Shown piece after piece: positions 37,537 through 51,402 of a DNA stretch of 64,000 bases. Source of the DNA: Drosophila miranda (Eukaryota; Arthropoda; Insecta; Diptera; Drosophilidae); the NCBI RefSeq assembly GCF_003369915.1, contig NC_046674.1, forward strand, positions 3,162,001 to 3,226,000, written 5' to 3'. Below the pieces are notes generated by a model, which saw only the letters and a program-made list of their open reading frames with translations, searched no databases and had not been told where the DNA came from. Within the stretch, counting starts at the first letter, position 1; each line of letters starts with the position of its first letter. The translations under genes were made by a program, and so were the position numbers.

Positions 37537-40500
37537 ATGTCCACACTATCGCTGCGCATACAGCTGGAAGGGGGTCGTGTGACCAAGACGATCCAATTCC
37601 AACCAAATACCACAGTCTTCGATGCCTGCAAGATCATCCGTGATAAGTTTGCCGAGGCAGTGCAAGGCCAACGTAAGCGCTAGCCCCCTCTGCGAATTCG
37701 AATCTCCGCCTAATCCCATCCTCTCTCGTTGCAGCCAGCGAATATGGCCTGTTCATATCGGACGAGCAGAACCAGCAGGGCGTGTGGCTGGAAGCGGGTC
37801 GCACCCTCGGCTACTACATCCTGCACAACCAGGACACTCTGGAGTACCGCCGCAAGCTGCGCACCCTGCGCGTCCGGATGCTGGATGGGGCCGTAAAGAC
37901 CATTCTCGTGGACGACTCCCAGCCGGTGTCGCAGCTGATGGTCGTGATCTGCACGAAGATTGGCATCACCAATCACGAGGAGTACGGCCTGGTGCGCGAG
38001 GACAATGAGGCGCAGAACGAGAATCTGCCGGACAACAAGTTCGGAACGCTGACCCTCAAGCGCAAGATCATGGAGAAGGATCGCGATGCCAAAATGGAAA
38101 GTCTCCGCAAGAAGCTCAAGACGGACGATGAGAGTGAGTCCTCACCCCCCCACGCCCCCAAAAAACAGTCCCTGCATCTGCCACAGGAGATACTCATGCG
38201 ATTGATTCTCTCTTTCAGTGAACTGGGTGGACGTGAGCCGTACCTTGAGGGAGCAGGGCATTGATGAGGCCGAAACAGTTCTGCTGCGTCGTCGGTTCTT
38301 CTTCTCAGATCAGAACATCGATTCGCGGGATCCCGTGCAGCTGAATCTTCTGTATGTGCAGGCCAGAGATGCCATTCTAGATGGCACGCATCCAGTCACC
38401 CAGGAGAAGGGTATGTTTATAGCTCCCTGGCTACCCAAAGAACCCTTGCTAACTCCCAATCCCCTCTCCTCAGCTTGCGAGTTCGCTGGCATCCAAGTGC
38501 ACATACAATTCGGACCGCATAACGAGGCCAAGCACAAGCCCGGATTCCTAGAGTGAGTCCCGACAATCGTTCGGCCCTTATGGACCATCCATTTAACCTG
38601 TATTGTGATCCACAGCTTGAAGGACTTCCTGCCTCAGTCGTATGTGCGCGTCAAGGGCATCGAAAAGAAAGTGTTTGTGGAGCACAAAAAGCATTCGGAC
38701 CTCTCGGAAATCGATGCCAAAGTTCTGTACACGAAGACCGCCCGAGAGTTGCCCACGTACGGCACGACCTTCTTTCTGGTCAAGGAGAAGATGAACGGCA
38801 AGAACAAGCTGGTGCCCCGCCTGCTGGGCGTCACCAAGGACTCAGTGCTGCGGCTGGACGAGCGCACCAAGGAGATTCTCATCTCGTGGCCCCTCACCAC
38901 AGTCCGTCGCTGGGGCGCCTCGCCGAACACCTTCACGCTGGACTTTGGCGACTACGCCAACCAGTACTACTCCGTGCAGACCACGGAGGCCGAGCAGATT
39001 GTCCAACTGATTGCTGGCTACATCGACATTATCCTGAAGAAGAAGCAGACCAAGGATCACTTTGGCATCGAGGGTGACGAGGGCTCCACCATGGTCGAGG
39101 AGTCCGTAGCCCCATCAAAGTATGTGTCCTGATCGGAAGATTAAAAGTTCCATCCCTCTAAGCGCGTCTCTACCTTTTCTCCAGGGCCACCTTCTTGCAA
39201 CACGAAACGAACCGCGTGGAGCAGCTCAACGTCGAGAGCTTGGCCCATCCGGGAATTATGCGTCCCTACGACGGTAAGTGCTCTCGACCTTTACTTGACT
39301 TTGCACTCAAGCTTGTGCTTTTTATCGTTTAAATATTGTTGATGTCTGTAGCATCTGTATTCGATCTGATACTCTGACTATTCAGACCACAATTTTTGCT
39401 TGATTTTTTAAGGGTTTCATAGCAGATGGTCAAATAGAATAGAACAATTAGATGGTAAACGTATTGAGAATAAACTTCCAAAATATAGAATATAGAGCGT
39501 AGAATTTTATAGGGTTTTGCATCACAATATTCGTATAGATTCGTCAGATCTTAAAGATCTATAAATGAAACAGTACAGTACAGTATAAAATATACTATTT
39601 CTGTTGTTGAACGTCCGAATATTCAGCCAGATCTGAATGTTAAATAGATGCAAATTTTTGAAATCAATATAATCGTAAAAACGACGACTTTTCCGCACAA
39701 GTTGATGAGGAAACAAGGATTGTAGAACTCGGCGATCTGTAGATTTAGTGATCGATCATAGAACAGTGATTGATTTGATTTGATTTGATTTGATAGCTGA
39801 TCGATAATTAATCAATAGTATGGTATAGTAATTATCAATATTCCTGCTTTTATTTGCGTTTTCTTTATGTATGCTAAATTTTAATTTGTGATTTTTTTGT
39901 ACTACCCCCGGAATCCCCCGCACGATTCGATTTGTAGGCGAGCGTTCGTTTACGCAGAACGAGGTGCAGACCGTACAGTATGGCGCCTTCGTTGGCCAGG
40001 TGAACCATGCCCACCAGCCCCCGACGGTAAGTAGGATGTTCCCTGTCCCCCCCCATCCCCCGTCCCCCGTCGCCCGTTTCCATTCACTCTCAGTTACTGC
40101 TTTCTGTTTTCACTGCGCTTTCCACTTGAGTTGCCACTGCACATACGACATACGACATACAGTCCATATAATCCAAGTCTCAATAACCAAGACCCACCCA
40201 TGGATAGTGCATAGAGCATAATAAAAACTAACATTAAAAATTAAACATTTCTCCGACATGCTGCAAAATCTCTAAATCTAAATCTGAATCTCAAAGAAAG
40301 CGGCGATCCAAAGTTTCTCAAAGTATGGAATCTCGTGAAAGAGTTCTTTCAGCTCCGAGTACTAATCGATCCTTTGCTCTCCGATCCCTGTCTGGTTTCG
40401 ATCTCCTCCTCTAGACTAAGGAAGTTCGGATTAGTTCTGTGAATCTAACGGAACCGCAGAGGGCGCTGCTGGGCTACATATCCGCTGGCCAGGATGTCTT

Positions 40501-43500
40501 GATACGCGCCGACGAAGAGCTGCGCACAAAGGTGAGCGAACAATCGATGCCAAGAGGAGTTCCCTTTCTTACCATTCCTTCTCGTGCAGGCACCCATCCA
40601 GGAGCTGGGCAGCGATCTGCGCTCCATTGAGTGGCGCGAGAACACGTTGGACACCTCCAAGCAGGCCGTCAGCAGCCATGTGGCCACAATGAGTGCAGCC
40701 ACCGCTCAGATCATCACCGCCTCCCAGCCGGACGAGGTGGACACAGAAGCCATCTCCGCTTCAGTGTCGCAGATAGCCCAAACCATACCGGAGGTCACGC
40801 GGGAGGTGCGTCTGATTGCCGCCCTCATGGAGAACGACACGAACGGGGACCAGCTGCTGGAGGCAGCGCGCAATCTGTGCAACGCCTTCAGCGATCTGCT
40901 GAAGGCTGCCGAGCCGGAGAGCAAGGAGCCGCCACAGAATCTGATCAATGCGGCCAGCCGTGTGGGCGAGGCCACCACGCATGTCCTCAGCTCCATTGCC
41001 GAGGAAGAGGTGCCCGAGAATCGGGACCTGCACGACATGCTCCTGGCCCTGGCCAAGGCGGTGGCCAACACCACGGCCGCCCTCGTCCTGCGGGCCAAGA
41101 ACATAGCCGCCAGCTGCGAGGATGAGCAGGCGCGCAACCGCGTCATCGGAGCGGCCAGCCAGTGCGCCCTGGCCACCAGCCAACTGGTGGCCTGTGCCAA
41201 GGTTGTGGCCCCCACCCTGCACAACGCCGCCTGTCGCGAGCAACTCGAGGCGGCGGCCAGGAACGTGGCTCGGGCTGTGAACTCCTTGTGCGAGGTGTGC
41301 AACGAGGCCAGCAACGACCCCAAGCTGAAGGCCGACCTCCTGGCCGCAGCCAGAGACGTCTCCAAGAGTCTAACGGACATGCTGGAGCACGTGAAGCTGA
41401 GCTCCCGGGAGAACGCCAGCCGCACCAGCACCGAGCTGAGTCCCGTCGAGAACGTGATCATCGGCACCGACATCTTGGTGTCCACCCACGATCCCCAGGA
41501 GATGGTGCGTCATGCCCGCACCCTGGGCAAGACCACGGCCCAGCTGATTCAGAGCATCAAGGGCGAGGCGGAACAGCAGCAGGACATGGACATGCAGCGA
41601 CGCCTGCTGTCCGCTGCCAAGCAGTTGGCCGATGCCACCGCCAAGCTGGTGGAGGCGGCCCGTCTGTGCTCCTCCAATCCCCATGATACGGACAACCAGA
41701 ACGCCTTGCGTCGTGCCGCCGAGGAGCTGCGAGAAATCACCACGACGGCGGCCAATACGCCAGCCATGAAGCGGAGCCTGATCCAGCGACTGGAGTACTG
41801 CTCGAAGCAGGCGGCCACAGCGGCCACTCAATGCATCTCGGCGGCCCAGAACGCGGTACAGCACAGCCAGGACCATCAGACGAAGGAGTCGCTGCTGCAA
41901 GACTGCAAGCGGGTGGCGGACACCATCCCCAGGTTGGTGACTTCCCTGAAGACAACGCGAGCACAGCCAGACGAACCGCACGCCCAGTTGAATCTCATCG
42001 AGGCAGCGGAGCAGTTCATCGAGCCGGCCCTCCAGGTGTCCAAGTCCTCGCGGGCCCTGCAGCCCACCGTCACGGATATACCCTCGGCCACGCAGCTCTC
42101 GAAGAGTGCCCTCCATCTGGGCCAGAGCGTGTCCGAGCTGCACTCGGTGGCACAGCGTGCACGGGATGCGTGCGGCGGACAGGAGCTGGAGTCGGCCCTG
42201 GAGGCAGTTCGAAAGCTGCACGACGTGCTGGACGATACGCGTCAGGCGGCCCTCGCCGGCCAGCTGCGTCCCCTGCCCGGAGAGACGGTGGAGAATACCG
42301 CCGACGAGCTGCGGAAGTCCGCCAAGAATGTGGGCATCGCCCTGAGCCAACTGTTGTCCTCGGTGCTGCAGAACCAGCGCAGCTATGCGGGAGCAGCAGG
42401 CAGGGACACGGCCCTGGCACTGGGAGACTTTACCAAGAGTGTGCACGGAGTGGCGGCCACCACCCAGAACCCGGCCATCATTGACTGCGCCGACGATGTG
42501 GTCACCAGCTCGACGCGACTCATTGAGCAGGCACAGCGCACGCTCCAGGGCATATCCGATCCGCAGGCCCTCACTCAGGCGGGACGAGATGTGACGGGAG
42601 CCCTTTCGGCCACCGTGGACTGTATCCCCGGACAGCGGGAGGTCGATGTGGCCCTGAGGAATGTTAGCGATCTCAGCGAGATCCTGTCGATGAGCGAGTT
42701 CCCGCCCTCGGGCAGGCCCTATGCCACCCTCCAGTCGGAGCTAAAGCAGGTGGCCGAGCATCTGAGCAGCTCTGGAGGCCAGATTGTGGTCTCGTACGCC
42801 TCGCCAGCACTGCTGGCCGAGACCAGCCAGAACTTTGCGGCCAACTATCGGGATCTGCTGTCGGTCAGCATGGAAATGGCCGGCCAGACGCAGGAGGATT
42901 CGGTGCGCTCGCAAATCATCGAGTGCCTGCGGCATGTGTCCACTCAGTCGTGCTCGCTGCTGTCGACGGCCAAGTCGATTGCCGCCGACCCCGGCCAGCC
43001 GAATGCCAAGAATCTGCTGCATGCCGCTGCCCGCGGCGTCACCGAGAGCATCAATCAGCTGGTGGATGCCAGCATACAGTCCGCCCCGGGTCAAAAGGAG
43101 TGCGACAATGCCATGCGGAATATAGAGGCCCTGCGGAGGATGCTGGACTACCCCCACGAGCCGATCAACGAGCAGGGGTACTTTGACTGCGTGGAGCAGG
43201 CAACGGGCAAGTCGCGGAACCTCGGCTACGCCATCTCCGAGATGATCAACAACGCCAAGCAGTCGCAGCACGTGGAGTTCAGTCAGTCGGTGAACAACGT
43301 CAACGACTCGATCCAGGGCCTCATCGAGAGCTCCTCCCAGGCCGCGTATTTGATTGGAGTGTCGCATCCGTCGAGCGTGGCCGGACGGCCGGGCATCATC
43401 GACCAGGCGCAGCTGACGTGGGCTTACCAGGGCATCCGCCAGCACTGCGACATCGTGAGCAGCCAGCAGTCGGCGAAGCCCCAGATGATCTCCGCTCTGA

Positions 43501-46500
43501 CGGTCATTGCCAAGCACACCAGCTACCTGTGCTCCATCTGCCGCCAGGCGTCGATGAACACCTCCAATCCGGTGGCCAAGAACGAGTTCATTGTGTTGGC
43601 CAAACAGGTGGCCACCGCCACCTCAGATCTGGTGCAGGCCATCAAGGCCATTGAGGAGCAGCCGCAGGGAGGAAGCCGCGAGCGTTTGGTGGAGCCCCTT
43701 CTGGAGGCCGTGAAGGCCGTCCGACAGTACGCCTCCAGTCCGGAGTTTATATCGATTCCAGCCAAGATATCGGCAGAGGGCAGGAAGGCCCAAGAGCCCG
43801 TCATCCAGGCGGGACGTGGGGTGATCGATGGCGTTGTGGAGATGGTCAAGGCAGCCAAATCGCTGGCCCTCTCCCCGGATAATCCACCTGTTTGGCAGCA
43901 GCTCTCTATGCACTCGACGCCCGTGTCCGAGTCGGTGAAGCGGCTGGTGGACAACATCAGGGACAAGGCGCCCGGCCAGGCCCAGTGCGAGCAGGTGCTC
44001 CACACCCTGGGGACCTGTACCCGAGAGCTGGACAGCTGTGCGCTGGCCGTCAATGCCCAGGGCCTGAGCCAGCGACGGGACAACAATCTGCACGGCTTCA
44101 GCGGCCAGACCCTGAACTCTGCCGCCGAGCTGGTGGACAAACTGGAGCCCATTCGAGTGGCGGGCAAGAACAATGCCGAGCAGCTGGGCCATGCCGTCGG
44201 CGAGATATCGCGGTATGTGGTGCCCATGGTGAACGGGGCCATCGGTGCCTGCACCCACATCGTGCACAGCCAGCAGCAGATGTCGCTGATCAACCAGACG
44301 CGCTCAGTCGTGGAGAGTGCCATCACGCTCGTGCAGTCGGCCAAGGACTCGGCCGGCAATCCCCGAGCCACCCATGCCCATCCGCGGCTGGACGAGGCCA
44401 TCGATGGGACGCGGGAGGCCATTCAGGAACTGCAGCAGACCGTGGAGAAGATCAACGCGGAGACAGGCATCGTCACGGGCCTCATGGAGCAGATCAACCG
44501 ATCGATCACGCGGCTCACCGACAAGCGGCAGTCGCTGCTGAATGCCTCCTACTCGGACACCTTTGTCGACTACCAGACACGCATGGTGGCCCGGGCCAAG
44601 GAGATCGCCAGCCTGGCCAACGAGATGAATGCCAAGAGCAGCGTGGAGCCGGCGGCCCTGCCCCAGCTGGCCATCGACATGACCCAGCACTATCAGCAGC
44701 TCACCCAGGACTCGGTGGGAGCGAGCACCACCACCAGCTCCCAGGACGTGGGCATGCGCATCCGCACCACTGTCATCGATCTGGGGCGCTCTGTCACCTC
44801 CATGATCCAGTCATCAGCGGGCGGAGCACGTCCCAACGATGTGGGCGCCCAGAAGGACATTGCGCGCAATGCCCGCGAGGTCTCCGAGAAGGTGGCCCAG
44901 GTCCTGGCAGCCCTGCAGGCTGGCTCCCGCGGCACTCAGGCCTGCATCAATGCGGCCCACACCGTTTCGGGCATCATCGGGGATCTGGACACGACGATTA
45001 TGTTCGCCACAGCGGGCACCCTGCACTCCGAGGGCGATGGCAGCTTCGCCGATCATCGGGAGCACATTCTTCAGACGGCCAAGGCTCTTGTCGAGGACAC
45101 CAAGGTTCTAGTAACCGGCGCCGCTGGCAGTCAGGATCAGCTGGCCAGTGCCGCCCAGAATGCTGTGTCCACCATAAGTGAGTGTGACCTTTGACGGAGC
45201 ATCCACCGTATACGATTTCCACTAACTCTTCCTTTCTCTCTCTCTTTCATTCTGTGCCTGTGTCTCTGTCTCTGTCTCTATCTCTATCTCTCTCTGTCCT
45301 GTGCAGCCCAACTGGCGGAAGCCGTGAAGCGTGGCGCCTGCTCTTTGGGCTCTTCCCAGCCCGATTCCCAGGTAATGGTAATCAATGCCGTCAAAGATGT
45401 GGCCTCTGCCCTCGGGGACTTGATCAACTGCACCAAACTGGCATCGGGCAAGTCCATCAGTGATCCCTCCATGCAGGATCTCAAGGAGAGCGCTAGGGTA
45501 AGTCCATCCAGCTTGTACTATCCTATCCCTGTCTCTCTCTCTCTCTCTCTCTCTCTTTTACTCTTTTACTCTCTCTGACTCTTATTACCGTAGTCTTTAC
45601 TTTAATCTCTTGCTAAAAAGCTTTCGTTGTTGTGGCTTTTAGTACATTTTAGTATGTATTGTTTTTTGATACTCGTTTCATACTCTCCCCCACTCACCAC
45701 CCGACAAGCAAGTTGTAACTGACCCGAAATGAGGTTATGGTTTGTGTTTCTGTTACTTTTGGGTGGAGGGGTCAGACCGTTAGTGTTCAGGCAGTTTTAA
45801 TTGGGCCTTTACAGGGTTGTGAACACTGTTGGGAGTGTACGTACCTGTTTTCGTAACACTGTAAATACTGTTAGGACTAGTTATACTATTATTTATATTT
45901 AAATGGAGGTCCACACCAAGGTCGTACCCAAGGGGGTATCCTTCGCGAAATCCCGGATACGCCCTCGGCGCACACTGTAAGGAGTGTTTATAATTTATTT
46001 AAAAAGAGACTCAATACTGTTAGGAGGTGGAAACACTTCAGCTCATGAGAATTATTACTGTGGCCACACACGCACACTGGTCACACTGCTAAAGGTGCTT
46101 CTACTTCTTTTCTTAATATAGGGGTCACACTGCTAGGAGAAGATTGCGCTATCAAAAGGCAGTCCCCGAATTCCTCACACAAAATATAGACCATCTTTTA
46201 CTGTTATACAAATATTCCTATGTATTTTTTCTATGCAAAACATTTAATTTAATTTATTTAAACAAAAGCTCTTACCACACGCATACATAAATGTTGTTTT
46301 GTGGCAAATTGAAACTCCAACATCAAAATGGCTTTGGCACTCATATATCTTTCTGTATACCATGGAAAAAACCAATATACTTGTACTTGTACTTAATTGA
46401 GTAAATCCCGCTCTGCTGCTTCCTGCTGCCTCACCATCAATCCCGTGTATAATCCTCCCCCCACGCCTGAGCATAAATAAGTGTGTACACATCGTATAAA

Positions 46501-49500
46501 CGTAAAAACTGTTCCTCTCGCTGTTGCTGTTGCCTGCCGCTGCTGTGACTGACCAGAAAAGAGCGGCACACAAACGGGTGGATCAGTCGCCTGCAGTTGA
46601 TTCCTGTTCCTGATTTCCTGCCTGCCTTCTACTTCCACTTTTACTGTTACTTTTGTTACTGTTCTGCTGCTGCTACCGTGCCTACCCGTCTAACCCGTCT
46701 AACCCTGCTAGATGCCAGATGCTAGATGGTCTCAGCTCTAGTCCTTACCATAGCTTAAATCCAGGACTAAAGCCTTTGCTGCTCTCTGTCGCTGTTTCTT
46801 GAATGTTATTAATGTTGTATCAATGTTTAACAGACGCACACAAACGCATTGCCTCTCTTGTCTAGCTACAGCATGAGGCAGATGCAACAAAAGCAGCGGG
46901 CGTCACAGAATCCTTGTGTCTCACCCTTGTGCCTCACTCCTGTCGGCCCTAACACTTGCAACCCTGGTCTGCTCTGCTCTGCTCTACTCTACTCTAATCT
47001 GTGCTCTTTGCCACCGGCTCTTCTGCATGGATACGCTGCGCTCTCCCAACCACCAACCACCAACCCCACAACCCGCAAGCCAAACCCAACCACCCCCCAC
47101 AATCCGATCCAATTCAATGCCACCCACTCTTTCCTGGACACCTCCCACCTCTCACACACTTCCCACATTCTGTACAAAACGAACATCCATAAATTGTTGT
47201 ATTTTGTTTCATTTTGCTAATTCGTTGTGCCTTCGACGTCTCTGCTCTTCTTTTTTCCCCACAAAAAACAAAAAAACAATAAACAAAAAAAAACAAATCT
47301 CATGATCTGTACAAAAATGCAAATGCAAAAATCGAATTCAAAACCGCTCCACACGCTCCTCCTTCTCTTCATGCGCTGCGCTCGCTGTGGAAATAAAAAA
47401 AAAAACAAATCAAATCAATGCCATCAAATCCGATATAAAACCAAACCAAACCAAACACAACAAAAATCGTCCATCCATATCCATATACTCGTTATATGCA
47501 TCTGTATATGTAAAATCACGCACTCCGAGCAGACGCTTCAAGATGTTTGCCAGTCAGCCGCTGCCCCCACGAGTCATTCAGACACTAACCCATCCACACG
47601 CGACATGCGACCCCCCCATCATCAGCAGCAGGCGCAGCGGCAGCAGTCCCCACATCAGCAGGCGGCAATGGAGGTCATTTAGAGACGCACGGGACGGGGG
47701 TCGCTTGGTCTGAAAAGGCGGGAAATATAACATTAATTCTTAATCCATTGCACAAATGAAACATTATTTTCACACACGAGCCACACACCTCAATTTGTAA
47801 GAGAACTTTTAAGTGCTAGGCAGGAGTATTGTACTCTAACGTTGTACAACACTGCAAAAGGGTACAGTGCTCTAGATGAACGAGGTACAGTTGCCTCCAA
47901 GACATAGGGGAGTAGAATAGAGTGCAAAAGTTCTGCCCCTGGCCTGGCCCTATCTAGCGCCTAAAAGTTCCCATTTACCCCAATCAAATGTCAAATAATT
48001 CTTACTTCTTATTCGAATTCAAATAAAACAACTATTGGAACATCATTTAAACATACTATTACTCGTATTACGCGTATTACTCGTATATTTTAATTTGTAT
48101 TTCTATTGATTGACTGATTGATTAATTGATTATTTGATTTGTAATAGTGCCAAAGCCATCGTAGTAGTTTATTGTAGTATTGTACTGCAGTAGATCATTG
48201 TTAGAGAGTAGCTCGTAGTCCTGCCATATTTATAAGTAGAACAACTATCTCTATCTCTCTTGACCACTTCCCCCATCTGTTAATTAACCAAAAACATTAA
48301 TCACAAACATTTTACTCGAACTTACACTCGAAATCCAATCAGGTGATGGTGCTGAACGTTTCCTCGCTGCTGAAGACCGTCAAGGCTGTGGAGGATGAGC
48401 ACACGCGCGGCACACGTGCCATGGAGGCCACCGTCGAGGCCATTTCCCAGGAGATACGCGTAAGTTTAGCGGCGAATTTCCCACTTGCCCATGAAACAGC
48501 TTCTCACTTTTCTGTCTCCTGTCCTGTTTGCAGGCCATGCAAGCACCCCCGCCAGTGGGCAGCACCCAGGTGGGACCCGAGGATCTAATTCGTGTGACCA
48601 TGAACGTGACGGCCGCCACTGCCAAGGCTGTGGCTGCTGGAGCTTCCAATCTGCAGGCGGACATTGTGTCCGCAGCCAATCTGGGCAGACGGGCCATCTC
48701 CGACATGCTGATTGTATGTCGCTCCGTGGCCTGGAACTGTGCCGAGACGGAGGAGTTGCGTGTCCGCACGCTCGAGGCGGGCACATCTGTGGGCGAGTCG
48801 TACAGAGATCTGCTGAACGGCATCCTCCACAATTGCAGTGCCGACGATCGCATGCACTTATCGCGACGCGTGGCTAAGTGCGTCACAGATCTGGTGGCCA
48901 TGGCCAGGCTGTTGAAGGGCTCCGACTGGATCGATCCCGAAGACCCCACAGTCATAGCCGAGAACGAGCTGTTGGGTGCCGCCGCCTCCATCGATGCTGC
49001 GGCCAAGAAGTTGGCCTCGCTGCGACCACGTCGACAGGCCGATGTGAAGGTGGGTGGTTCTCCCTTAATGGAATACCAATTCGAAATATAATAGTATTAT
49101 TTGTATTAATATTAATGCTCATGTTAATGTTAATGTACGGTGAATGTGAAAAACTAACGATCGAAACTCATTCTAGTGCTTAAGCGGTGCTTGATTTATC
49201 CCGAAACGTAACTCTTAACTAGCCCTAACTCTCATCTGCCCACAAACCAACCCAACGAACTAATTGGGGATTCCAGTGAGATATGTTTGATATTCTTGGT
49301 TGTTACATTCAAGAGTTCACCCAGGAATCAAACATATTATTACTGTGATACCCGGAAATCTACTAAACCCCCAAACCCCCAAGCCTCCGAGGCCTGAACT
49401 AAACCCCCAACTAAAAAAACGGTGTTTGATAATATGACCTTACCCTTTGTTACCCTTCGTCATGAGAGCACAAACATTAATCTTCCCATTGTTGGCTTCT

Positions 49501-51402
49501 CTTCTACCCCGACAGATCGAACTGGATGAGAACATGAAGTTCGATGAGATGATCCTGGAGGCTGCCAAGGGCATCATGGCTGCCTCCGCGGCCTTGGTGC
49601 GGGCAGCGAATGCTGCCCAGCGTGAGCTGATTGACCAGGGCAAAGTGGCGCGCCGTCCACTCACCAGCTCCGACGATGGCCAGTGGTCGGAGGGTCTCAT
49701 CTCGGCCGCTCGTCTGGTGGCTGCTGCCACACACAGTTTGGTAGAGGCCGCCCAAAATCTGGTGCGTGGTGTGGGCACCGAGGAGATGCTCATATCCACG
49801 GCAAAGCAGGTGGCTGCCTCCACGGCCCAACTGCTGATTGCCTGCAAGGTGAAGTCCAATCCCAATTCGGAGGCCGGACGCCGTCTGCAGGCGGCTGGCA
49901 ATGCGGTCATCAAGTCCACCGACAACCTGGTGCATGCCGCCCAACAGGGCCTGGAGGCGGAGGAGGAGCACTCGCTGAAGATCAACACATCGATGGTGGA
50001 TGGCATGGCGCAGGAGATCAACGCCCGCTCCGCCGTTCTGCGCAAGGAGAAGGAGCTGGAGGAGGCGCGCCAGCGGCTGAAGCATGTCCGACAGGCGCAA
50101 CGATACGCCAAGAATCCCCAAGGCTTCACCACCGACGAGAGTGACACGGAGTACGCCTACGGGACGCTCAACAAGAGCCAGAACAATGTATGACAAATGC
50201 TCTATTATCTACAACCATGTTAGACTTTGTTTTTAGTTGATTGATGACTGCACCAGTGATTAAGATTGGCATTGAGATTGATGACGAAATTGAGGCACCA
50301 TTTATGTTTATTTCTAATTAGTAGTCGGTGGTGTGGGGCTCTAATTGGTCGAAAATCTAACACGTAACCTATCTAACCAACCGTATTTCTCTCTTTCTCT
50401 CTCTCCTCTAACCCGTAACCCTAACAGACTCTGGGTCGCAGCGGCTACTATGCGTCTGGGGAGATTCCCAGTTCGCCGAGCTACTTCTCTGGCGGCGGCG
50501 GTAGCAGCAGTCAGCAGAAGCATCATTACAACTATGCCAGTCCGCAGCCGCAGCACTTCCACCATCCGGGAGCCGTGTCTCCGCCGCCCGCCAACTACCC
50601 GGGAATGGACGATCACGATACCATTGGAGACTTTCCACCACCACCGCCGCCGCTGTCGACGACCATTTCTAACATGCAAACCGCCACTTCGGGTCACAGC
50701 TTCCGCCCTAATCCCAAGCTAACAGCCAATGCAGTGCCGCGCCCCTACCCAGGCAGTCCTGGCGGCAGCAACGGCCTATCATCCGCACCCACTGGCGTCG
50801 GCCTCACACCCACTAATGCCAACTACCAGCATAGCTTTGAATCGTCCAGCACTAAAACGCAAAACTCATCCTCCTCCGCTGCTGCTCCTGCTCCGGCTGC
50901 GGCTCCGGCTCCTCCGGCTGTGCCACAGAAACCGCAAGTGAATCGCAATCTGGAGGCATGCGTGCAGGACCTGCATGACAAGACCTTTGGCCAGGGCGGC
51001 GTGGTACAGCTAACAGGCGGAAATGGCTATCCCGGTCAGAGCTACGAGGGTTACACGTCAAGGTAGGTCCTAAGCGGGATAACATCCTCAATACCGATAC
51101 TAATCCTGGTTTACATTACTGCTAGATACGAGACGCGCAACTTTGATAAGTCGGCCAACAGCAACAACACCACCAGCAGCAGCAGCGAACAACAACAACA
51201 GCAGGCGCTGGTGAAGCCCCTAGAATCGAGCTTCTCCCAGATGACGCTCAACACAGATGGCGGCAAGATCAGCATTGTCGACCAAGGCTCGGAGCGACTC
51301 ACCTCGATGACACAGCGCGTGATGGAGCGCAAATCGTTCACAACAACAACGGAATCCCGCTCTGAGACGAAGACGGAGAAGCACAGTTTTCGATTGGAAT
51401 GA
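37537..51402 (+). CDS. rhea: Talin, integrin-linked cytoskeletal adaptor, 15 coding exons, 2866 aa
   Basis: Coding exons: 37537-37672, 37735-38133, 38219-38410, 38474-38552, 38616-39119, 39185-39273, 39938-40026, 40415-40531, 40590-45177, 45307-45497, 48343-48459, 48534-49049, 49516-50187, 50428-51062, 51126-51402. All phases agree. Talin joins integrin beta tails to actin at muscle attachments and other adhesions. The head is a FERM module (about 1-410) whose PTB-like F3 has the RRW motif (R367, W368) that contacts integrin. A linker follows, then the helical-bundle rod, mostly in one 4.6-kb exon (residues 536-2064). The C-terminal I/LWEQ actin-binding domain is about 2310-2540 (DPEDPTVIAENELLGAA, DDGQWSEGLISAAR, AAQRELI). 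A fly-type extension of about 300 residues, rich in Pro, Ser and Gly, ends the protein; vertebrate talin (2541 aa) lacks it. Length agrees with about 2836 aa recalled for D. melanogaster. Confidence 0.97.
45498..48342 (+). other. rhea: Large rhea intron 10
   Basis: This 2.8-kb intron splits the late rod and is far larger than the other coding introns (60-660 bp). It starts with a (CT)n tract (45531-45556), then an array of CACTGTTAGGAG-like words (45823-46140) with two motif-1 words. A possible cassette exon lies at 46866. The rest is simple-sequence and A-rich DNA. Confidence 0.6.

Noticed and set aside
41370..42446. Long minus-strand frames opposite the large talin exon
   Set aside because: Antisense shadows produced by the high GC3 of the real exon.
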